Assembly (NCBI GenBank): GCA_022823725.1
Contig: JAJEHL010000017.1
Location: 124,001 to 188,000, forward strand
DNA: 64,000 nucleotides
Source of the DNA: Candidatus Latescibacterota bacterium
GTDB lineage: Bacteria; Latescibacterota; UBA2968
Direction: 5' to 3'
Part shown: positions 58,911-64,000 of the stretch, in pieces
Position numbering within the stretch: the first letter of the stretch is position 1
Layout of the letters: each line of letters starts with the position of its first letter
Position numbers and translations under genes: made by a program
The notes under the pieces: model-generated
Seen by the model: the letters and a program-made list of their open reading frames with translations, nothing else
Told to the model about the DNA's origin: nothing
The model's database searches: none

Positions 58911-60440
58911 ATGTCTGAAAAACGACCTTTTTCTCCTGCAGAATTGCAAAAAGATCTCAAAAACTTCCTCGAAGAAAAATACGGGAATCAGGTGGTATTT
59001 CCCGAAGGGGAGACTGATGGGATGCAGGAAGGTCCCCGCGTGGAAGAACCCGCAGAACAAACCATAGATTTTGATCTCAAGCCCGAAGAGCTGGAGGCTT
59101 ACTTAAACGAGTATGTGGTGCAGCAGTCCGAAGCAAAAGAAGTATTAGCCACCAAAATATGTACGCACTACAATCGCATGAAACTCGACCGCGAAGACCC
59201 GGAATTTTCGCACAAAAATGTAGGACAAATCAAAAACAATATACTCCTGATTGGCCCTACGGGCGTGGGCAAAACGTATTTGATCAAGTTGATTGCACAA
59301 CGCATTGGCGTTCCATTTGTCAAGGGCGACGCGACAAAATTCAGCGAAACGGGATATGTGGGTGGCGATGTCGAAGACCTGATTCGAGAACTCGTGCGCG
59401 AAGCCGATGGCAGCATTGAAATGGCGCAATACGGTATCGTGTACATCGACGAAATAGACAAAATCGCATCAGCCTCAAATCTGGTTGGTCCAGATGTATC
59501 GCGCACGGGCGTTCAGCGCAACCTGCTCAAACTCATGGAAGAAACCGATGTCGATCTCAAAGCACCGCACGACCTCACATCGCAGATGGAATCCATGATG
59601 CAATTTCAGCGCAGTGGCAAAGTAGAGCGTCAAAAAATTAACACGCGCAATATCCTGTTTATCGTAAGCGGTGCATTCAGCGGACTCGATGACATCGTGC
59701 GAAAACGTCTCAATCTGGGCAAAGTCGGGTTTCAATCTGGGCGCGATATTTCTCACGAACAGGATAGCACAGAACTTTTGCAATACGCCAAAACAGAAGA
59801 CCTGATCGAATACGGTTTTGAGTCTGAGTTTGTGGGGCGGTTACCCGTAACAGCAGTTTTAACGCCCTTGAGCGTTGACGATCTCTACGCGATTTTGCAG
59901 AGCCAGACCAGTTCGGTGATCCTGGGCAAGAAACGCGACTTCAAAGCCTATGGCATTGATCTGACGTTTGACGACGACGCGCTCAAGTTATTGGCCGAAC
60001 AAGCAGCCCAGGAACAAACCGGCGCGCGAAGTCTGGTCAGCGTATGTGAACGCACATTGCTAAAATTTGAAAAATCATTACCATCGACAAACATCACTTC
60101 GTTTCACGTCACAAAAAATGTGATTGAAAATCCCGATCACGCACTTCAGCAGTTGCTGATCCTGCGGGGCACAAACGCGTTTGTCAAGCGATTCCAGGAC
60201 GCTTATGGCATCGCGCTCATCTTTGACGATGATGCACTGGGCGCACTTGCCGAAAAGGCCGCTAAAGAAAATCGAACAGTTGACGAAGTGTGTCCGGATT
60301 TATTCGATGATTATGGGCATGGGCTAAAGCTGTTGGGGCACCAATCTTTTGTCATTACCGCAGAAGCCGTGCGCCAGCCCAAAAACTTTCTCGACAGTCT
60401 GGTAAAAGCATTCTATCAAGGAGAACAAAACAAGGCTTAA
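58911..60440 (+). CDS. ClpX-like AAA+ ATPase without zinc finger, duplicated small domain
   Basis: 509 residues from ATG 58911 (GGAG upstream; an in-frame ATG at 58842 is possible). Walker A GPTGVGKT 115-122, GYVGGDVEDLI, Walker B IVYIDEID 176-183, DVSRTGVQRNLLKLMEET, and a VGF loop at 272-274 in the place of ClpX's ClpP-binding IGF. EFVGRLPVTAVLTPL and GARSLVSVCE (371-380, sensor-2 Arg373) complete a ClpX core. There is no N-terminal C4 zinc domain. Residues 343-412 recur at 429-502: AYGIDLTFDDDALKLLAEQA versus AYGIALIFDDDALGALAEKA. The second copy lacks GAR. It could unfold substrates for ClpP. Confidence 0.88.
   Translation: MSEKRPFSPAELQKDLKNFLEEKYGNQVVFPEGETDGMQEGPRVEEPAEQTIDFDLKPEELEAYLNEYVVQQSEAKEVLATKICTHYNRMKLDREDPEFSHKNVGQIKNNILLIGPTGVGKTYLIKLIAQRIGVPFVKGDATKFSETGYVGGDVEDLIRELVREADGSIEMAQYGIVYIDEIDKIASASNLVGPDVSRTGVQRNLLKLMEETDVDLKAPHDLTSQMESMMQFQRSGKVERQKINTRNILFIVSGAFSGLDDIVRKRLNLGKVGFQSGRDISHEQDSTELLQYAKTEDLIEYGFESEFVGRLPVTAVLTPLSVDDLYAILQSQTSSVILGKKRDFKAYGIDLTFDDDALKLLAEQAAQEQTGARSLVSVCERTLLKFEKSLPSTNITSFHVTKNVIENPDHALQQLLILRGTNAFVKRFQDAYGIALIFDDDALGALAEKAAKENRTVDEVCPDLFDDYGHGLKLLGHQSFVITAEAVRQPKNFLDSLVKAFYQGEQNKA
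60195..60416 (+). repeat. Second copy of the ClpX small-domain coding region
   Basis: Encodes residues 429-502, matching residues 343-412 (59937-60146). 16 of 22 residues are identical in the best stretch (AYGI-L-FDDDAL--LAE-AA). The sensor-2 GAR becomes NRT. Confidence 0.75.
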
Positions 60441-61345
60441 TCCACCAGGACCTTATTGATAACGCCGTCGTTTTGCCGCAGTAAATCGCGGGCTGTTTCT
60501 ATAGAGACAGCCCGTTTTGTCATAATAATAGCCGTTTTGAGATCGCCCTCTGCATCGTCGAGTACCCGGCGACTTTCTTCAGGCGTCAGCTCAGATACGA
60601 TCCCCAAAATGCGTTCGGCACGGTCTATGAGTTTGTCGCAAGTCGGCGCGAGGTCAACCATCAGATTTTCATAGACCTTACCCAGACGGATCATAGCCGT
60701 TGTAGTAATCATATTGAGCACGAGCTTGGTAGCCGTGCCCGCTTTCATGCGCGTCGAACCGGCAATGACTTCTGGTCCCACCACAGGGACGATCGCAACA
60801 TCTGCGCGTACTTTTTCTACCACATCCGGATTACATGTAAAAAACAAAGCCTTCGCGCCAATGCGTTGTGCGTATTCAAGCGCACCGAGCACAAAAGGTG
60901 TAACCCCACTCGCCGCAATACCCATAACGACATCCTCAGAGGTACAGCCGCGATCTTTGAGTGCTCCTTCGCCATCTTCATGATAGTCTTCCGCACCTTC
61001 TTGTGAATGCGTCAAAGCGGGAATACCGCCAGCGATAATACCCTGCACGAAATCGGGTGACACGCCATAGGTCGGCGGGCATTCAGACGCATCGAGAACG
61101 CCGAGGCGACCACTGGTTCCCGCGCCGACATAAAAGAGGCGGCCGCCCTTTTTAAATGCCGATACCACGAGATCGACAGCACTGGCAACATCATCTATTA
61201 CATCTTCAACAGCACGCGCTACTTTTTGATCTTCGGCATTGATAAGGCGCAATGCATCCGCCGTCGAACACCGGTCAATGTGGGTGCTATTGGGATTGCG
61301 CTGTTCAGTGAGTAAATCGGCCCACTTTGAGACCTGTCTATTCAT
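60437..61345 (-). CDS. murQ: N-acetylmuramic acid 6-phosphate etherase MurQ
   Basis: 302 residues from ATG 61345, the normal family length; an in-frame extension to 61876 is antisense-like shadow and rejected. MurQ splits the lactyl ether of MurNAc-6-P to recycle cell wall. SIS-type fold with RLFYVGAGTSGRLGVLDASECPPTYG, GIAASGVTPFVLGALEYA, VEKVRADVAIVPVVGPEVIAGSTRMKAGTATKLVLNMI and ITTTAMIRLGKVYENLMVD. LTP-type C-terminal helix follows (LTPEESRRVLDDAEGDLKTAIIM). It overlaps the UPF0182 stop upstream by 8 bases and the ClpX-like stop downstream by 4. Confidence 0.95.
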   Translation of the reverse strand: MNRQVSKWADLLTEQRNPNSTHIDRCSTADALRLINAEDQKVARAVEDVIDDVASAVDLVVSAFKKGGRLFYVGAGTSGRLGVLDASECPPTYGVSPDFVQGIIAGGIPALTHSQEGAEDYHEDGEGALKDRGCTSEDVVMGIAASGVTPFVLGALEYAQRIGAKALFFTCNPDVVEKVRADVAIVPVVGPEVIAGSTRMKAGTATKLVLNMITTTAMIRLGKVYENLMVDLAPTCDKLIDRAERILGIVSELTPEESRRVLDDAEGDLKTAIIMTKRAVSIETARDLLRQNDGVINKVLVD

Positions 61346-64000
61346 CTCGTCTATTTTGTTCTTCACTTTCATACATACGCCGAAGCGTTTGACGCAGGGC
61401 CTCAACGCTTTGTCCATAATCGGAGAACTCGCCTGCGCGCAACTGCTTTTGAGCCTCTTCAAATTGCCGATAGGCCTGGCGAGCAAGTGCTTTGAGATCT
61501 TCTGGCAAAATTTCAGTATCCCGAACTCGCGTACCCGTTCTTTTGGCAAAAACCCTGTTGAGGGCATCGTTGAGATCTTCGCCCATAGCGAGGCGGTCGC
61601 CGTGAATAGCGAGCACGCGCTTGAGTTCTGGCATACCGTGTTGCGACGCGCGCAAATAAAGCGGCTCGACATAAATAAACGAATTGCGGATGGGAATAAC
61701 CAGCAAATTACCGCGTATGACATCTGATCCTCGCTGGTCCCATAGCGTAATCTCTCGAGAAATATCAGTATCTTGATTGATGCGTTGTTCGATAAGCATC
61801 GGCCCGTAAATGAGCTTTTCCTTGGGCAATTTATAGACCACGAGTCGTCCGTAATTTTCCCCGTCACAGCGCGCAAATATCCAGCCGATCATATTGGGTT
61901 TGTTGGAAGGCGTAGCCGGCAGCATAAGAATATATTCTTCGCTGTCTTCATCCGGCAAACGCGCCATCACATAATACGGACGCATGCGAATGGGGCGGTC
62001 AACTGTCCCATAATATTCGGTGGGAATCTCCCACACATCTTCGCGGTTGTAGAACACAATCGGAGTGGTCATGTGATACGTATTGAAAAGCGATGCCTGA
62101 ATATCAAAGAGATCTATCGGATACCGCAGGTGTGCGCGAAGTGCGGGACTGATTTCATCGGCCGACTTGAACAGATGCGGGAAAATAGCCATATAGGTCT
62201 TGAGAAGCGGGTCGCTCGTATCCCAGGCGTAAAAAGTGACGCTGCCGTTGTACGCGTCGAGCACCACTTTGACAGAATTTCGGATATAGTTCATCTCTCG
62301 CACATAAGGCCGTCCATAAGGCATCGAATAGGGAAACATATTGGAGACGGTATAGGCATCCTGTATCCAGACCAGGCGACCTTCAACCAGAGCGAGATAG
62401 GGATCGTTGTCAAAACGGAGAAACGGAGCTATTTTGTCAAACCGCCGCGGGGCATCTTCGCCAAAGCGAGTGCCGATGTGCCGGTCAAACACAATGCGAC
62501 TTTGAGGCGTTATCGCATCGGTAAAAAGAATAAATGGATCGACAAAGCGAATGGCAAATACAAGGCGTGTCAAAAATCCACCCAATGGCACACCACCGCG
62601 TCCCTTATAAGTCGTGTATATATTCTCATCCCCTTTGGGATAGTCAAATTCGGGTGTGTTGGTCTGAACGATAACATAATCGCGCATATCCTCCCCGTAA
62701 TAGAGTTCGGGACGGACAACCTCAAGGCCATCCGATGTAACCGGTGGAATATCTTTGAGCAGAAATCCCGGCAGTCCTTCGGCTGCTATCTCATTCGCTG
62801 GACTCATGACCAGACCGTATCCATGCGTGTACACAAGACGTCGGTTGACCCATGTATCCCCTGGTAAATCGCGCGGATTTCTCGCCAGTTCGCGCGCGGC
62901 CAGCATAACCTGCCGATACGTTCCGTCAATGCGATACCGATCCACATCGACACTTCGAAATTTGTAGTAGGACCGAATTTCCTGAATCTGCGCATACGTA
63001 TCCATAAGCGGGCGGCGATCCCAAAGCGGAATACTTTGTATGGTAGCCTGATTATCTGCGATATCATCCGCAGTGAGGTCAGATTCGCCGGGAAAAGGCA
63101 CCTCCTCGATTTTGTCCAGACTATATGCTTTGCGCGTATAATTAATAGCATGTTGTATATACGGTTTTTCTCTATCGAATTCATTGGGCCGCACAACCAC
63201 CAATTCAAAGACCACAGGGATGCACCAACTCACGACAATGAGCGCACCGAGATAGCCCGCCGCGCCAAATCTGGGAATCGTCCATGTGCGAACGCGCACG
63301 TTGTAAAAGAGCAAACCCGCCAGAACAATAAGCCCCAAAAGCATCAGATAATAAGCCCAAATCTGAATAGTGAGGTCTGTATAACCCGCGCCAAAAAAAG
63401 CTTCTTTGCGAAAAGAAAAGAGCAACTCATATCTTTTTAGCCAATACCCCCACGCGAGTAAAAGAGCGAGAACAGCGCCGAGAATTGAGACGTGTGCCCG
63501 CACATACGGGGTCGTAATCCAGCGCTTGTCATCGAACCGAATCGCTCTATCCTGGTGATAGGAAACAACTGTAGCAATCCCCGTCACAATAACTGCAGAA
63601 ATGAGCCAACCCTGCAGAAAATTGTACAGCGGCAAACTAAAAACATAAAATGCTATGTCGTACTCAAATATGGGATCGGTCAGATCAAAAGGAGTGGGAT
63701 TGGCGTATTTGAGAACAACGGACCAGGCTGAAGTGCCCGCAACACCCATAAAAAAGGACAACAGCGCAACAATCCCGATCCAGGCGTAGCGCTGTCGGAG
63801 GGAATGGTCTGGCGGTATGGGAACATCGCCATCGATAATAACCTCAAGCGCCATGATGCGCGTGGGCTGTCCATAGCGCCGGGCAGCGACAATACTAATA
63901 CCGCAGATCAGTGCAAAAATACTTCCAAATGCGAAAAGGGCGAGGGTTTTTGTGCGTATAATAGTGACAAAAGCATTTTGAAAGCCGAGTTCTGAAAACC
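61338..64000 (-). CDS. UPF0182-family large membrane protein (N-terminus beyond right edge)
   Basis: 887 residues in the window; the frame stays open to base 64000, so the true start is outside, and ATG 63854 is internal. N-terminal part: about seven membrane helices, beginning SELGFQNAFVTIIRTKTLALFAF. The rest is a large extracytoplasmic region: WDRRPLMDTYAQIQEIRSYYKF, YTHGYGLVMSPANE, DPYLALVEGRLVWIQDAYT and RNSVKVVLDAYNGSVTFYAWD. A C-terminal helical tail (QAYRQFEEAQKQLRAGE) ends it. COG1615/UPF0182 proteins have no assigned role. murQ overlaps its end and is likely in the same operon. Confidence 0.93.
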   Translation of the reverse strand, partial: FSELGFQNAFVTIIRTKTLALFAFGSIFALICGISIVAARRYGQPTRIMALEVIIDGDVPIPPDHSLRQRYAWIGIVALLSFFMGVAGTSAWSVVLKYANPTPFDLTDPIFEYDIAFYVFSLPLYNFLQGWLISAVIVTGIATVVSYHQDRAIRFDDKRWITTPYVRAHVSILGAVLALLLAWGYWLKRYELLFSFRKEAFFGAGYTDLTIQIWAYYLMLLGLIVLAGLLFYNVRVRTWTIPRFGAAGYLGALIVVSWCIPVVFELVVVRPNEFDREKPYIQHAINYTRKAYSLDKIEEVPFPGESDLTADDIADNQATIQSIPLWDRRPLMDTYAQIQEIRSYYKFRSVDVDRYRIDGTYRQVMLAARELARNPRDLPGDTWVNRRLVYTHGYGLVMSPANEIAAEGLPGFLLKDIPPVTSDGLEVVRPELYYGEDMRDYVIVQTNTPEFDYPKGDENIYTTYKGRGGVPLGGFLTRLVFAIRFVDPFILFTDAITPQSRIVFDRHIGTRFGEDAPRRFDKIAPFLRFDNDPYLALVEGRLVWIQDAYTVSNMFPYSMPYGRPYVREMNYIRNSVKVVLDAYNGSVTFYAWDTSDPLLKTYMAIFPHLFKSADEISPALRAHLRYPIDLFDIQASLFNTYHMTTPIVFYNREDVWEIPTEYYGTVDRPIRMRPYYVMARLPDEDSEEYILMLPATPSNKPNMIGWIFARCDGENYGRLVVYKLPKEKLIYGPMLIEQRINQDTDISREITLWDQRGSDVIRGNLLVIPIRNSFIYVEPLYLRASQHGMPELKRVLAIHGDRLAMGEDLNDALNRVFAKRTGTRVRDTEILPEDLKALARQAYRQFEEAQKQLRAGEFSDYGQSVEALRQTLRRMYESEEQNRRDE

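Noticed and set aside
61346-61876. Extension of murQ upstream
   Set aside because: It lies inside the UPF0182 gene in another frame. MurQ has its normal length from 61345.
1-64000. CRISPR arrays, rRNA, tRNA, transposases, integrases
   Set aside because: None seen: gaps are short, no regular direct repeats, no clover-leaf genes, and no mobile-element protein family.

Overview
The window looks like chromosomal DNA from a Gram-negative, probably uncultured bacterium of the FCB or Poribacteria/Latescibacterota type. A Gram-negative envelope is shown by a TolC/adaptor/RND efflux operon, a predicted outer-membrane barrel and several lipoproteins. The accessory genes (sulfatases, phytanoyl-CoA dioxygenases, ThuA, Gfo/Idh/MocA, BNR-repeat protein, B12/radical SAM protein with a DUF4070-like tail) are a mix typical of those lineages. 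Nine promoter-like sites fit TTGaca-N16-18-TAnnTT, and the -10 resembles the Bacteroidota -7 element (TAnnTTTG). The phylum is inference; no rRNA or tRNA gene is present to settle it. I found no CRISPR array, transposase, integrase or prophage.

Layout. 0-2.6 kb: start of a dicarboxylate/amino-acid symporter (left edge), then a TlpA-like thioredoxin overlapping a beta-barrel gene. 2.6-7.1 kb: tilS-ftsH-folP. 7.2-12.9 kb: TolC, adaptor, RND pump and a small membrane protein. 12.9-14.4 kb: holA and trxA. 14.4-20.9 kb: B12/radical SAM enzyme, lipoprotein serpin, two tandem PhyH dioxygenases and a sulfatase. 20.9-25.9 kb: a convergent envelope-stress/polyamine module (lipoprotein, DUF350 protein and membrane aminopropyltransferase facing YbjN-like, PspA and DUF4178 genes). 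26-33.2 kb: recJ, an oxidoreductase, a two-domain PPK2, an orphan ABC ATPase and a tandem alpha/beta hydrolase. 33.4-38.5 kb: a housekeeping run (yggS, yggT, divIVA, mtnP, nudix, TraR/DksA, lspA, rluD-type). 38.5-45.6 kb, reverse strand: a signalling operon (response regulator-PP2C, anti-sigma kinase, periplasmic binding protein, histidine kinase, ammonium transporter) with a STAS antagonist upstream. 45.9-48.7 kb: TrpD2-like protein and a second sulfatase. 48.7-53.6 kb, reverse strand: GPP34, ThuA, a RelE-type toxin-antitoxin pair, a 108-residue unknown, a Fic protein and a nitroreductase. 53.7-64 kb: BNR protein, folD behind a ZTP riboswitch, an epimerase, rqcH, a ClpX-like ATPase, murQ and a UPF0182 membrane protein running off the right edge.

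How the genes work together. The 39.9-45.6 kb genes form a plausible chain: binding protein to histidine kinase to response regulator-PP2C to STAS/anti-sigma kinase partner switch, with amt co-transcribed. The 21-25.9 kb genes resemble the Escherichia coli yjfIJKLM-type PspA neighbourhood but with a membrane-anchored aminopropyltransferase; mtnP at 35.3 kb could recycle its methylthioadenosine by-product. folP and folD are folate genes, and the riboswitch links folD to ZTP, a sign of folate shortage. The most testable oddities are a PhyH protein with HxG instead of HxD, a ClpX paralogue with a duplicated small AAA+ domain, a hydrolase whose second domain has lost its nucleophile, and terminators whose T-tracts run into the next start codon.
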